Shown: positions 41,918-51,173, numbered from the stretch's first letter. The stretch: 64,000 nt of DNA from Streptomyces lincolnensis (GCF_021173675.1 NZ_JAIHON010000008.1:278784-342783); one strand, 5' to 3'. Translations and numbers: made by a program. The notes: generated by a model from the letters alone, not told the origin.

Positions 41918-43030
41918 ATGACGATCGTGTTCCGGGTGCCTGCCGGTGGTGCGGAGCGGGTGGGGTTCGCCTACTCGCCGACGATGGAAGCCGTACTGAG
42001 CCTTCATGTGCTGGTGGAGCCCAAGCACCACCCCGTCCAGCACGGCTGGGTGCGGGCGATGCGCAAGCTGTCGCCGGCGCTGAAGCGGGAGATCGAGGCG
42101 TTCTCCTACGCGGTGCGCTCGTACTTTCCCGAGTTCCTCTTTCCGCGGCCGACCGGTGGGCTGGCGGACTTCGGCAGCGAGTTGGCCGGCCTGCGTACGG
42201 CGGACCCGGAGCTGGTCCGGCTGGAGTTCGCCGTCCCGCTGTTGTCGCCGTGGCCGGGCGGCGGCGAGGGCCGGGATCCTCACGTGCTGCGGGAACCGGA
42301 CGTACGCGCCCTGCTGCGGGAGCGTCTCGCGCGGGAAAGCGATGAAGCGATGGCCGCGATGCTCCTGGACGACCCCCGCGCCCTCCTCGAAAGGTTCCTG
42401 AGCATGCTGGAGCGTTATTGGCGGGAGGCGTTCGAGGAGGAATGGGCGCGGATCGAACCGGAGTTGGCCGCGGGGGTGAGCGAGGCCGGGCATCAGATCG
42501 AACAGCGCGGTCTGTACGGCATGCTCCGCGGCCTGTGGCCGGAGGTGCGCATCGACCGGCAGACCGAACGCTTCTGGCTGGAGCGCCCCCACGACCACGA
42601 GGTCGCCATCGGCCCGGACGACACCCTGCTGCTCGCCCCCAGCGCGTATGTGTGGCCGCACGTCCGGGTCAACTGCGACGGCCCCTGGCCCCTCGGGCTC
42701 GTCTTTCCCGTCTCGTCGATCGCCCGGGAAGCCCGCCCCAGGATCCCTCCCGCACAGCTCGTCGGCATGCTCCGCGCGCTCGCCGACGACACCCGCCTGC
42801 GCGCCCTCCGGCTGATCGCCGAACGCCCGCGCAGTACCCAGGAGTTGGCCCCGCTGGTCGGCGTCAGCGAGGCCGCCCTGTCCAAGCACCTGCGCGTCCT
42901 TGCGGACGCGGGCCTGCTCGAACGCCGCCGTGAGGGCTACTACGTCCTGTACCGGCTCGTGCCCGGGCAGGTGGCGGGTCTCGCTCCCAGCCTGGAGAGC
43001 TTTCTCCACACCACCGACCCCATTGATTAG
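41918..43030 (+). CDS. ArsR-type regulator with long N-terminal domain
   Basis: 370 residues. The N-terminal ~270 residues are DUF5937-like (VGFAYSPTMEAVLSLHVLVEPKHHPVQHGWVRAM, FPEFLFPRPTGG, then a YWREAFEEEWARIEPELA helix). A C-terminal ArsR winged helix follows (LRALADDTRLRALRLIAERPRSTQELAPLVGVSEAALSKHLRVLADAGLLERRREGYYVLYRL). It probably represses the MFS gene 52 bp downstream, in the same direction. ATG 41918 is chosen; the upstream in-frame sequence is Arg/Gly-rich and not conserved-looking. Confidence 0.87.
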   Translation: MTIVFRVPAGGAERVGFAYSPTMEAVLSLHVLVEPKHHPVQHGWVRAMRKLSPALKREIEAFSYAVRSYFPEFLFPRPTGGLADFGSELAGLRTADPELVRLEFAVPLLSPWPGGGEGRDPHVLREPDVRALLRERLARESDEAMAAMLLDDPRALLERFLSMLERYWREAFEEEWARIEPELAAGVSEAGHQIEQRGLYGMLRGLWPEVRIDRQTERFWLERPHDHEVAIGPDDTLLLAPSAYVWPHVRVNCDGPWPLGLVFPVSSIAREARPRIPPAQLVGMLRALADDTRLRALRLIAERPRSTQELAPLVGVSEAALSKHLRVLADAGLLERRREGYYVLYRLVPGQVAGLAPSLESFLHTTDPID

Positions 43031-43043
43031 CCATCTGCCTAAT
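43026..43043. promoter_or_regulatory. Inverted repeat before the MFS gene
   Basis: ATTAG (43026-43030) and CTAAT (43039-43043) with an 8-base spacer overlap the stop of the ArsR-type gene. It is a locally AT-rich dyad in the short gap before the MFS start and a candidate ArsR operator. Confidence 0.4.
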
Positions 43044-43082
43044 AAGTGGATCAGGTGCCGGAGGAGATCCGACAGTGGCGGC

Positions 43083-44342
43083 ATGTCACTGCTCAGGGAC
43101 CGCGACTTCCTGTTTCTCTTCGTCGGCCAGGCCGTCTCACGCTTCGGCGACGGCCTGTACACCGCCGCGACCGCCTGGCTGGCCTGGTCGCTGACGAAGG
43201 ACCCGACGGCCGTCGCCGTGGTCAGCGTGTCCGCGTTCGCGCCCGCGTTCCTGGCCACGTTCGTGTCCGCCTCGTACGCCGACCGTTACGACCGCCGCAA
43301 GCTGATGATCGCCACCGATCTGGCCCGGGTCGCCGTGGTGGCGGTGGCCGCGGTGTTGCTGTCCCTCGGTCTGCTGAACCTGCCCCTGCTCGTGGTGACA
43401 ACGGCGCTGCTGGCCCTGATCGGCGCCCCGTTCGCCCCGGCCCGCAACGCCATCGTCACGCAGATCGTCCCGGCCGACCGTCTGCAACAGGCCAACGGCC
43501 TGCTGCAGGTCGCCTTCCGGGCCGCCTTCTTCGTCGGCCCGCTCATGCTCGCGCCGCTGCTGGCCTACGGCTCCATGCGGGCGGCGCTGGTGGTCGACGG
43601 ACTGACCTTCCTGGGCTCGGCGGGCGCCGTGGCCGCCATCCGCGTGACCCGTCCCGTCCCGGCCGCGGGGCAGGTGGGGCTGTGGGCCGATCTCGCCGCC
43701 GGGCTCAGGGCCGTTCGGGCCGCTCCCGACGTGCTGGTGGTCATCGTGACCTTCGTGCTCGCCCTCGCTCTGACCAGTGGTTTCCTGACGGTGGGGCTGG
43801 TCGCGGTCGTCGGGCAGGGCGGCCGCTACGGCCTGTTGCTGGGCGTCGCCGGGGTCGCGGAGGTGGCGGGGGCGCTCGTGCTGGCCGGCCTGCGGATGCG
43901 CAGACTCGCCCTGGTGGCGGTGCTGGCCTGGGCCCTGCTCGGAATCTTCCGTGCGCCGCTCGGGATCGTCACCTCCACCGCCGGGGCCGTGGTGCTCCTG
44001 ATCGCCACCGGGCTGGCCTCGGCCCTCACGGACATCCCGCTGATCGCACTGGTGCAGCAGCGCATACCGAGTCACCATCTGGCGAAGGCCTTGGGTCTGT
44101 GGGAGGCCGGAGTGGCCGGGGCCCTGGCCGTTTCCCCCTTCGTGGCCTCGACCACCATCGCACTCACCGGAGTCCAGGACGCCTTCCTCCTCTCGGGCGC
44201 CGCCCTCGTCGTTCTGGCCATGAGTGCCGCGCTCACCCTGGCCCGCATGGACAGAGCACAGCGGCCCGGGCCGTTGCGCATCGGCGTCCCGTCCGGTTCC
44301 GAGGCCGAACAACCGGCAGCCGCCCCGGAGTCCGCCCGGTGA
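43083..44342 (+). CDS. MFS transporter
   Basis: 419 residues, about 12 hydrophobic segments, starting RDRDFLFLFVGQAVSRFGDGLYTAATAWLAW. The loop after helix 2 has SYADRYDRRKLM, a clear DRxxRR motif A. The N-terminal RDRDFL...FGDG pattern is that of the MFS_3/enterobactin-exporter-like group. The substrate is unknown. A Shine-Dalgarno-like GGAGGAG is 18 bases away, so initiation may depend on coupling with the upstream gene. Confidence 0.87.
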   Translation: MSLLRDRDFLFLFVGQAVSRFGDGLYTAATAWLAWSLTKDPTAVAVVSVSAFAPAFLATFVSASYADRYDRRKLMIATDLARVAVVAVAAVLLSLGLLNLPLLVVTTALLALIGAPFAPARNAIVTQIVPADRLQQANGLLQVAFRAAFFVGPLMLAPLLAYGSMRAALVVDGLTFLGSAGAVAAIRVTRPVPAAGQVGLWADLAAGLRAVRAAPDVLVVIVTFVLALALTSGFLTVGLVAVVGQGGRYGLLLGVAGVAEVAGALVLAGLRMRRLALVAVLAWALLGIFRAPLGIVTSTAGAVVLLIATGLASALTDIPLIALVQQRIPSHHLAKALGLWEAGVAGALAVSPFVASTTIALTGVQDAFLLSGAALVVLAMSAALTLARMDRAQRPGPLRIGVPSGSEAEQPAAAPESAR

Positions 44343-44516
44343 CCGGCCCTCTGCTGTCGTCCCGGCCCCGATTCCGGACGGCCCGCCGTGAGGGAGGCTC
44401 GCCGCACCAGTCGTGAGCCGTTCGCGCTGAACCCGGCAGACCTGCTCACCCTCACCGGCCAACCGCGCCCGGACCGCACCCGATCATGACCGTGTCGCCG
44501 GCGCCGGACAGCAAGT

Positions 44517-44549
44517 GGCGGCCGCATCGAGAAAGACGATGCGGCCGCC
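44517..44549. terminator. Perfect hairpin after MFS gene
   Basis: GGCGGCCGCATCG and CGATGCGGCCGCC form a 13-bp stem with loop AGAAAGA, between the MFS gene and the convergent NTF2-like pseudogene. A bidirectional terminator is likely. Confidence 0.75.
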
Positions 44550-44600
44550 GCTGCCGTGCCGAGGTTCCGTCGCCCGGCGGTGATGCCGGGATGACGAGGA

Positions 44601-44950
44601 TCAGACGCCGTAGGGGTTGTCGATGATGTAGACCCAGTCCCCCTCGCTCGTCCTCCTCATCACCTCGACCGCCTTTCCTTCCACGATGCCGCTCTCGCTC
44701 GTGATCCGCCAGGACGGCTGGACCGTCGCCAGGTCGCCGTTCTGATGGACCGACGCGGCCACCACCTCCATGGTGCTGGGCGAGGCGAGGTAGGGCTTCA
44801 GCGCTTCCTTGATGGCTTCCCTGCCGTAGACCGGCTTCTGTCCTGGTCCCGGTACGAACATGGCTCTTCGTCGAAGAGGGAACCCAGTCCGTCGAGGTCG
44901 CGGTCCTTGAGGTACTGGGCGAAGCGCTCGTGCACGGCTTCCGGCTTCAT
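44601..44950 (-). pseudogene. NTF2-like (SnoaL/DUF4440-type) gene with a frameshift
   Basis: ATG 44950 with AGGAAAG upstream starts MKPEAVHERFAQYLKDRDLDGLGSLFDEE, the first helix of an NTF2-like fold. At about 44863 the frame breaks; the rest, AMFVPGPGQKPVYGREAIKEALKPYL to DWVYIIDNPYGV, continues one frame over to the stop at 44601. The span of 350 nt is one base short of a multiple of three, so a single-base deletion explains it. Restored, the protein would be about 116 residues. It is either a real mutation or a sequencing error. Confidence 0.8.
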
Positions 44951-45014
44951 GTTCTTTCCTTGTCGTTTCGTTTCTTCGTCGCGGACGGGCGGGTCGGCGG
45001 CCCTGGGTGAGGTG

Positions 45015-45809
45015 TCAGCGGGTGTGCTGGTCCGGCAGGGGGACGGGCCGGCCCGGGGTGGGCCAGTGCAGGGGGGCGCCGGCGGCGTCGAAGACCTGCT
45101 GTACGTGGCCGCGGTCCTCGGTGTAGTGCGCCCAGCCCTCGGCGTGCACGGCCACCACGAGGGGGTCGCCGAGCAGGCGGCGGGCCTCGACGGCCTGGTC
45201 CGCGGTCAGCGACAGTCGTATGTCACCGAATGCCTCGAAGCCGGCCGCGCCCAGGTGCAGCAGCGCCACGTCGATGCGGTACCGGCCGGCCAGGGCACTC
45301 ATCGCGTCCAGGTCGACGGTGTCACCGGAGACGTACACCGTCGGTGCCGAGCCGTCGTCGGTGTGCAGGAGGAAGCCGGTGACCGGACCGGTGATGTCCT
45401 CGGTGCCGGCGGGACCGTGACGGGCGGGAACCGCGGTGATGTTCAGCGGCGTGCGGCCCGGCTTCGACAGGGTCCGGGTCTGCCAGGGCTCCAGGCCGAC
45501 GGCCGCGCCCCCGAGCTCGGGGGCGCCGGCGACGGTGGTGAACACCTGCGAGGCAGCGGAGGCCACCGTACGCCCGGCGATGTCGAGGTTGTCCAGATGC
45601 CCGGTGTGGCTGACCAGGACGGCGTCGAGAGCGGGCAGTTGTGCGGGCTTCAGTGCCGGGTCGGCGGTCTTGCGGACCGGGACCGGGCCGTCCTGGTATT
45701 CGGTGCCGGCGGCGTCGAAGGTCGGGTCGGTCAGCAGCGTCCAGCCGGCCAGGTGGATGAGTGCGGTGGGGCCGCCGAGCACCGTCACGGTGTTCGCGGC
45801 GCGGGTCAC
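45015..45809 (-). CDS. Metallo-beta-lactamase-fold hydrolase (UlaG-like)
   Basis: 264 residues from GTG 45809. The strand TVTVLGGPTALIHLAGWTLLTDPTFD is followed by the metal motif VLVSHTGHLDNLD, then VPARHGP, VYVSGDTVDLD and VVAVHAEGWAHY, giving the ligand set of the MBL fold in the variant where the motif is HxxHxDxxD. It resembles lactonase or phosphodiesterase-like members; the substrate is unknown. The start has no clear ribosome-binding site and abuts the truncated tannase, so its original promoter may have been lost. The NTF2-like pseudogene lies 64 bp downstream. Confidence 0.8.
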   Translation of the reverse strand: MTRAANTVTVLGGPTALIHLAGWTLLTDPTFDAAGTEYQDGPVPVRKTADPALKPAQLPALDAVLVSHTGHLDNLDIAGRTVASAASQVFTTVAGAPELGGAAVGLEPWQTRTLSKPGRTPLNITAVPARHGPAGTEDITGPVTGFLLHTDDGSAPTVYVSGDTVDLDAMSALAGRYRIDVALLHLGAAGFEAFGDIRLSLTADQAVEARRLLGDPLVVAVHAEGWAHYTEDRGHVQQVFDAAGAPLHWPTPGRPVPLPDQHTR

Positions 45810-46470
45810 GGCCAAGGACGCGGCCGTGGTGAAAAAGATCTGGGACGGGCCGCGACGCCCGGACGGTCGCCGCCTGTGGTACGGAATCCTGCCCGGCGCC
45901 TCGTTCGCCAGACTCGCCGCCACCGCGAACGGCGACGGAGTCCCGACGCCTCTCGCGTCGGGCTGGTTCACCTACTGGCTGGCGAAGGACCCCTCCTTCG
46001 ACTGGCACAGCCTGACCACGGCCAACTTCACCCACTACGCCGACCAGTCCCGTCAGGAGTGGGGCCCCGTCGTCGGCACGGACGACCCCGACCTGAGCGC
46101 CTTCCGCGCCGCCGGCGGCAAACTGCTCCTTTGGCACGGCCTGGCCGACCAGTTGATCCCTCCCCAGGGAACGATCAGGTACTACGAGCAGGTCACCGCC
46201 GCGATGGGCGGCCGGGCGAAGACCGAGCAGTTCGCCCGCCTCTTCACGGCCCCCGGCGTGGGCCACTGCAGGGGCGGCTCCGGCCCCGCCCCGGCCGACC
46301 CACTGACGGCCCTGGTGAAGTGGGTCGAACACGGCAAGGCCCCCACCACCCTGCGCGCCGAGAACGGGTCCATGAGCAGGCCGCTGTGCCGCTGGCCGGC
46401 CGTGGCCCGCTACGACGGACACGGCAGCACGAACGACGCCGCCAACTTCCGCTGCACCGGCCGCCAGTGA
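45800..46470 (+). pseudogene. 5'-truncated tannase/feruloyl esterase family gene
   Basis: Only the C-terminal ~220 residues remain: VTAKDAAVVKKIWDGPRRPDG, LWYGILPGASFA, GGKLLLWHGLADQLIPPQGTIRYYEQV and a His in FTAPGVGHCRGG. The Asp and His of the triad are present but the N-terminal Ser motif is gone, so no activity is expected. The breakpoint is at about 45800, where the metallo-beta-lactamase gene starts on the other strand. Confidence 0.8.
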
Positions 46471-46511
46471 CGCGTCGAGCGCCTCGACCGGCACGGACCA
46501 CCGGAAGCTGA

Positions 46512-46550
46512 CGATGAAACCCCCACGTCTTCGACCTGGGGGTTTCATCG
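46512..46550. terminator. Perfect 14-bp inverted repeat
   Basis: CGATGAAACCCCCA and TGGGGGTTTCATCG form a 14-bp stem with an 11-base loop. The AAA/TTT within the stem flanks give a T-run on either strand. It lies between the tannase remnant and the convergent TetR gene. Confidence 0.8.
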
Positions 46551-46709
46551 TGGAGAGGCTGATGCCCGCCCTCATGGTCGCTCGATGGTCTGCTCCCGCA
46601 TCTCGGCGCATCGGGCAGGCGGCACCGCCCGGGGCCGACGCGTAGAACTGCCGCGCGCCGACCTGGCGGGATGGTCCGAGGCGAGCCTCCGGGAAGCCGG
46701 TGAGGCCGA

Positions 46710-47351
46710 TCAGGACCCGGTCCGATACGCCCGGAGAAAGGTCCGCACCCCCGCCACGATGAGCGGCCGGACACGGCTGTCCTCCGTTGCGTTCACGGAA
46801 CCGAACCGGTTGAGCGCGACGCCGAAGGTCAGCGCGATGAACTGGTCGGCGGCGAGCCGGGCGTCGGGGACGTCGAGCAGCCCGGCCGCGGCGAAGTCGG
46901 CGAACCGTTCGGCCAGGGCCTCGTCCGGGGTGTCGGCCATGGGGTTCTCACCCGGGCCGGGGACATGTCCGGACCGCGCCCGGACCAGCCGTTGCAGCGT
47001 CGCGTACTCCGCCGAGTCGAGCATGTCGGTCGCGATGCGCATCGAGAACGTGACCAGGACGTCTTCGAGTTCGGCGGCGTCGGTGAGGCCGGTGAGGGTG
47101 TCGTCGAGGATGCGCCGGATCGTGCTGATCAGTGACTGGCCGATGGCGTCGACGACGGCCTGCAGCAGCGTCTGCTTGTCGCCGAAGTAGTCGTAGACCG
47201 TCCGCTTGGACACCCCGGCCCGGGCGGCGACGGCGTCGACGCTGGACCGGTCGAAGCCGTCGGCGAGGAACAGTTCCCGGGCCGCGGTGAGGATGGCGGC
47301 CCGCTTCTGCGTGGACCCCTCGCGCAGCGTCTTCGTGGTCGGCATGGCCAT
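46710..47351 (-). CDS. TetR-family repressor
   Basis: 213 residues. The HTH is clear: TQKRAAILTAARELFLADGFDRSSVDAVAARAGVSKRTVYDYFGDKQTLLQAVV. The C-terminal ligand domain resembles the TetR_C group with FSMRIATDMLDSAEYATLQRLVRARS. It is divergent from the MFS/monooxygenase operon, and a 25-bp near-perfect palindrome lies between them, so it very likely represses itself and that operon until a drug-like ligand binds. ATG 47351 or 47345 could be the start. Confidence 0.92.
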   Translation of the reverse strand: MAMPTTKTLREGSTQKRAAILTAARELFLADGFDRSSVDAVAARAGVSKRTVYDYFGDKQTLLQAVVDAIGQSLISTIRRILDDTLTGLTDAAELEDVLVTFSMRIATDMLDSAEYATLQRLVRARSGHVPGPGENPMADTPDEALAERFADFAAAGLLDVPDARLAADQFIALTFGVALNRFGSVNATEDSRVRPLIVAGVRTFLRAYRTGS

Positions 47352-47362
47352 ACCCTAACCTG

Positions 47363-47387
47363 ACTACACTGCACGGTGTAGTGTAGT
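47363..47387. promoter_or_regulatory. 25-bp TetR operator
   Basis: ACTACACT...AGTGTAGT: arms of 12 bases around one central base, with a single mismatch. It is 12 bp upstream of the TetR start and 74 bp upstream of the MFS start; it may overlap the promoters of both. Confidence 0.85.
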
Positions 47388-47460
47388 TCTTCGGATGGAT
47401 GCGAAGAGAGGGGAGCCGGGATCCGTCCCGCTCGCCTCCGCAACGAGGGAAAGGACGTCC

Positions 47461-48855
47461 ATGACCACAACCCTGGCTCCCCCGGTCCGCGTCGGGAAGG
47501 CCGCCGTCTGGGCTCTCGGCATGCTGGCCGCCGCCACCGGGGCCCTGGAGGCGGTGGTGACACCCACGCTCCCGCTGTTGCAACGCGAGTTATCGATGAG
47601 CCCCACCCAAGGGGCTCTTCTCAGCGTCGCGCTGCTCATCACCGGTGCTCTCGTCGCGCCCGTCGCGGGCAACCTCGGTGACCGCCACGGCGGGAAACGG
47701 GTCATGGTCCGGCTGATGGCGGTGGTCGTGGCGGGCGGACTGGTGTCCTCGCTGGCGCCGAACATGCCGGTGCTGCTGCTCGGTCAGGTGCTGGAGGGCG
47801 CGATGGTGGGCGCGATGCCGCTGTCGTTCATCCTGGTGCGCAAGTATCGCCCGACGGGCGAGTCCCCGGTGGCCATCGGGTTGGTCAGCGGGTTGTTCGT
47901 CGGCGGCAACATGCTGGGCACGCTGATGGCCGGGCCCCTCGCGGAAGGGCTGTCCCGGCACTGGATGTTCGCCGTACCGACGCTCGCGATCGTCGTGGCG
48001 ACCCTGTTCGTCCACCGGCTGATGCCGGACGACCCGCCGGCCCGGCCGGACGCCAGGATCGACTGGCCCGGCCTGGTGCTGCTGAGCGGTGTTCTGCTGA
48101 CGCTCATGCTCGGCCTGCTGGTGGCACCCGAGTTGGGCGGACGCCCCCTCGTGCTCGGCGCCCTCGTCGTGCTCCTGGCCCTCCTCGTGGCCGGATGGAT
48201 CTCCGTCGAACGCCGGTCACCCTGGCCGATGGTCGATCTGAAGCTGATGGCCAGGCCCGCGATGTGGAGCTCCTATGTGATCACCTTCGCCGTCTGCGTC
48301 GGCACCTCGTCCTCGATGTTCCTCGTCCCGCAGCTGTTCGCGGCGTCCGCCGACGGATACGGCTTCGGGGCCGGCTCCACCGACATCGGGTGGTACCTGT
48401 TGCCCGGGACCGTCGCGGGGGCGGTCAGCGGGCCGCTCGGCGGGATCGCGGCGCGGCGGTTCGGCTCAAGGGCCGTGGTCACGGCCGGAATCGTCGCCAT
48501 GACGGCCACGCTGACCGCCATGGCGTTCGTGCACACCGAGGTCTGGCACCTCGTCGTCGGCAAGACGCTGATCGCCCTGGCCGGCGGTGTCTGCGTCACG
48601 GCGATGGTGGTCAGGACCGCCACCTCCGTCGATCACGGCAACACCGGCACCGCCACCAGCCTGGTCCTGGTGACCCGCGTGATCGGCTTCGCCGCGGGCG
48701 CGCAGGTCAGCGGCGCCTTCCTCACCGCCGGGACCCGCCCCGGAGCGGACGACCCGGCCGAATCGGCCTTCGTCACCGGCTTCCTCATCGCCGGTGTCGT
48801 CACGGCACTGTCCCTGCTCGCCGTCCGGCGCCTCACCAAAGGAGTCAAGGAATGA
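47461..48855 (+). CDS. MFS multidrug transporter (DHA2-like)
   Basis: 464 residues with about 14 hydrophobic segments. Key parts are MLAAATGALEAVVTPTLPLLQRELSMS in helix 1 and GNLGDRHGGKRVMV, a motif A variant. Proteins of this type export drugs with proton antiport. ATG 47461 has GAAAGGA seven bases upstream. Translation is coupled to the FAD monooxygenase gene: its TGA overlaps that ATG (ATGA). Controlled by the divergent TetR. Confidence 0.9.
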   Translation: MTTTLAPPVRVGKAAVWALGMLAAATGALEAVVTPTLPLLQRELSMSPTQGALLSVALLITGALVAPVAGNLGDRHGGKRVMVRLMAVVVAGGLVSSLAPNMPVLLLGQVLEGAMVGAMPLSFILVRKYRPTGESPVAIGLVSGLFVGGNMLGTLMAGPLAEGLSRHWMFAVPTLAIVVATLFVHRLMPDDPPARPDARIDWPGLVLLSGVLLTLMLGLLVAPELGGRPLVLGALVVLLALLVAGWISVERRSPWPMVDLKLMARPAMWSSYVITFAVCVGTSSSMFLVPQLFAASADGYGFGAGSTDIGWYLLPGTVAGAVSGPLGGIAARRFGSRAVVTAGIVAMTATLTAMAFVHTEVWHLVVGKTLIALAGGVCVTAMVVRTATSVDHGNTGTATSLVLVTRVIGFAAGAQVSGAFLTAGTRPGADDPAESAFVTGFLIAGVVTALSLLAVRRLTKGVKE

Positions 48856-50078
48856 CCCCCACCGACCGGTCGACCGACATCCGCACCACGCCGAGGCGCC
48901 GGGTCCTGATATCGGGGGGCGGCATCGCGGGTCCCGCCCTCGCGTACTGGCTGAACCGCTACGGATACGCGGTCACCGTGGTGGAGAAGGCGGGCACGTT
49001 ACGCAGCGGTGGATACCCCGTCGACGTGCGCGGCACCGCCCTGGAGGTCGTCCGGAGGATGGGCCTCCTGCCCCGCCTGCGGGAGGCCCACGTCGACTCC
49101 CGTCGGTTCACCTTCCTCGACGGCGACGGCGCCGAGGTGGCCTCGATCCCCCCGCACGCCGTCGACGGCAGTGCCGCGGGCCGGGACCTGGAGGTGCGGC
49201 GCGGCGATCTGACCGCCGCCCTCCACGCGGCGGTCCGCGACGACGTGGAGTTCCTCTTCGACGACTGGGTCGAGACCCTCGACCAGTCGGGCGACGGCGT
49301 CGACGTCACCTTCCACGGGGGCGCCAGGCGTACGTTCGACATGGTGTTCGGCGCGGACGGTCTGCACTCGCGGACCCGGGAGCTCCTGTTCGGCCCCGAG
49401 GAGCAGTTCCACCGGTACCTCGGGTATTGCTTCGCCGTGTTCACCCTGCGCAACACCTTCGGTCTCTCCCACGAGATCATGATGTGGAACACCCCGGGCA
49501 GGGCCGCGGCCCTCTACGCCGTGGCGGACGACGACACAGTCCACGCCTTCCTGAACTTCGCCCGTCCCGAACCGCCCACCGCCGACGACGCGTTCCGGGA
49601 CCCGCGAGCCCAACGGGACCTGGTCGCCGCGGTCTTCGCCGACGCGGGATGGGAGGTCCCGGGCCTGATCGCCGCCATGCGCGACGCGGACGACCTGTTC
49701 GTGGACGTGGTCGGCCAGATCCGTATGCCCCGCTGGTCCAGCGGCAGGGTCGCGCTGGTCGGCGACGCCGCGTACGCGCCCTCGTTCCTCACCGGGCAGG
49801 GCACGAGCCTGGCGCTCGTCGGCGCGTACATGCTCGCCGGTTCCCTGGCCGGCCGGGACGCCGCCGAGGGCTTCGCCGCCTACGAACACGGCACCCGTGC
49901 GTTCGTGACCCTGAACCAGGACCAGGTCGGAGTGGGCGACGCCCCTCTCTTCCCGGCCACCGCCCGGGCCCTGGAGCGGCGCAACGACATGCTGCGCAAG
50001 CTCCGCACGCTGCCCGCCGCACAGGCCCGGCCGGTCCACTCGGCCCTCACCCTGCCCGAGTTCACGCCCGTGCCGTGA
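48852..50078 (+). CDS. FAD-dependent monooxygenase (PHBH/TetX-like)
   Basis: 408 residues. It has a Rossmann FAD motif VLISGGGIAGPALAYWLNRYGYAVTVVEKA (GxGxxG), a middle DLEVRRGDLTAAL and DMVFGADGLHSRTRELLFG (DG motif), and a GD motif IRMPRWSSGRVALVGDAAYAPSFLTGQGTSLALVGAYMLAG. This is the class A flavin hydroxylase layout shared with Tet(X) and Rox-type antibiotic-inactivating enzymes and with biosynthetic hydroxylases. Translationally coupled to the MFS pump, so detoxification of an aromatic or polyketide compound is a fair inference. Confidence 0.9.
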   Translation: MTPTDRSTDIRTTPRRRVLISGGGIAGPALAYWLNRYGYAVTVVEKAGTLRSGGYPVDVRGTALEVVRRMGLLPRLREAHVDSRRFTFLDGDGAEVASIPPHAVDGSAAGRDLEVRRGDLTAALHAAVRDDVEFLFDDWVETLDQSGDGVDVTFHGGARRTFDMVFGADGLHSRTRELLFGPEEQFHRYLGYCFAVFTLRNTFGLSHEIMMWNTPGRAAALYAVADDDTVHAFLNFARPEPPTADDAFRDPRAQRDLVAAVFADAGWEVPGLIAAMRDADDLFVDVVGQIRMPRWSSGRVALVGDAAYAPSFLTGQGTSLALVGAYMLAGSLAGRDAAEGFAAYEHGTRAFVTLNQDQVGVGDAPLFPATARALERRNDMLRKLRTLPAAQARPVHSALTLPEFTPVP

Positions 50079-50114
50079 CCCGGACCCACGTCCCCGCCGG
50101 CCGGCGGACCGTGC

Positions 50115-51107
50115 TCAGGCCGGCTGCCACACGGGGGTGTGGTCCTTGTCGACGAGGACGGCCCGGACCCCTTCCAGGAAGTCCGGTTGGACGATGGTGG
50201 TCCGGGCGAGGCGGAGGTCCGCGGCGAGACAGTCGCGCAGGGTGCGGTCCCGGCCGGCGGTCAGCAGGGCGTGGGTGATCTCCAGGCTGCGCGGGGAGAC
50301 GGCGTCCAGGGTGGCCAGGGCCCCGGCCGCCCAGGCGCCGTCCAGGCGGCGCAGCTCCGCCCTGATGCCGGCGAGGGTCGGGGAGCCGAAAGCGCGGTCC
50401 ACCTCGGGACGTACCGCCGCCAGCCTGCTGCGCGGCACCACCGAGCCGTCGCCCAGGTCCTTCAGGACGGTGTCGACCGGGGTGTGGGGGTTGGCGGCCA
50501 GGGCCTCCGGGACCAGGTGGACGCGGTCGGCGGGCACGAAGTGGGTGGCGAGTCCGGTGTACAGGGCGTCGGCCGCGTCGAGGCGGTGGCCGGTGAGGCC
50601 CAGGTACATGCCGAGGGCACCGGGGAGACGGGGGAGGAAGTAGCCGGCGCCGATGTCGGGGAAGAAGCCGAGGGCGGTCTCGGGCATGGCCAGGACCGTG
50701 TTCTCGGTGACGACGCGGTAGCGGCCGTGGACGGACAGGCCGAGGCCGCCGCCCATGCAGATGCCGTCGACCAGGGCCACGACCGGGACGGGGTACTCGG
50801 CGATCCGGGCGTTGAGCCGGTACTCGGTGGCGAAGAAGCGCTCGCTCGCCTCCGCGTCACCGGCGAGCACGTTCTGCCGGATCGCCCGCATGTCCCCTCC
50901 GGCGCAGAAGGCCTTCGCGGACGTGCTGGACAGCACCACGGCCGTGAGGGGGCTGCCTTCCCAGGTCGCCAGGGTGTCGTCGACGGCGGCGACCATGGAT
51001 GTGGTGAGGGCGTTGAGGGCCTTGGGGCGGTTCAGCCGGATCCTGCCGACGCCCTGGTGGACATCGGTGAGGATCTCGCTCGCCGCCGGCGCAGTGGTGT
51101 CAGTCAT
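50115..51107 (-). CDS. Enoyl-CoA hydratase/isomerase family, 3-hydroxyisobutyryl-CoA hydrolase-like
   Basis: 330 residues of crotonase fold. Oxyanion-hole segments FCAGGDMRAIRQN and GICMGGGLGLSVHGRYRVVTENTVLAMPETALGFFPDIGAGYFLPRLPG are those of 3-hydroxyisobutyryl-CoA hydrolase (valine catabolism), including the E/D positions used for hydrolysis. The closest sense is a thioester hydrolase rather than a hydratase. ATG 51107 has GAGGGG right against it; an in-frame TTG at 51119 lacks any site. It is divergent from the FMN reductase gene. Confidence 0.88.
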   Translation of the reverse strand: MTDTTAPAASEILTDVHQGVGRIRLNRPKALNALTTSMVAAVDDTLATWEGSPLTAVVLSSTSAKAFCAGGDMRAIRQNVLAGDAEASERFFATEYRLNARIAEYPVPVVALVDGICMGGGLGLSVHGRYRVVTENTVLAMPETALGFFPDIGAGYFLPRLPGALGMYLGLTGHRLDAADALYTGLATHFVPADRVHLVPEALAANPHTPVDTVLKDLGDGSVVPRSRLAAVRPEVDRAFGSPTLAGIRAELRRLDGAWAAGALATLDAVSPRSLEITHALLTAGRDRTLRDCLAADLRLARTTIVQPDFLEGVRAVLVDKDHTPVWQPA

Positions 51108-51173
51108 CCCCTCTATCAATACCAGCGACCCGATTCCGGTGATCCGGTACCAGTGGCCGCCGCCGAGCCGGGC

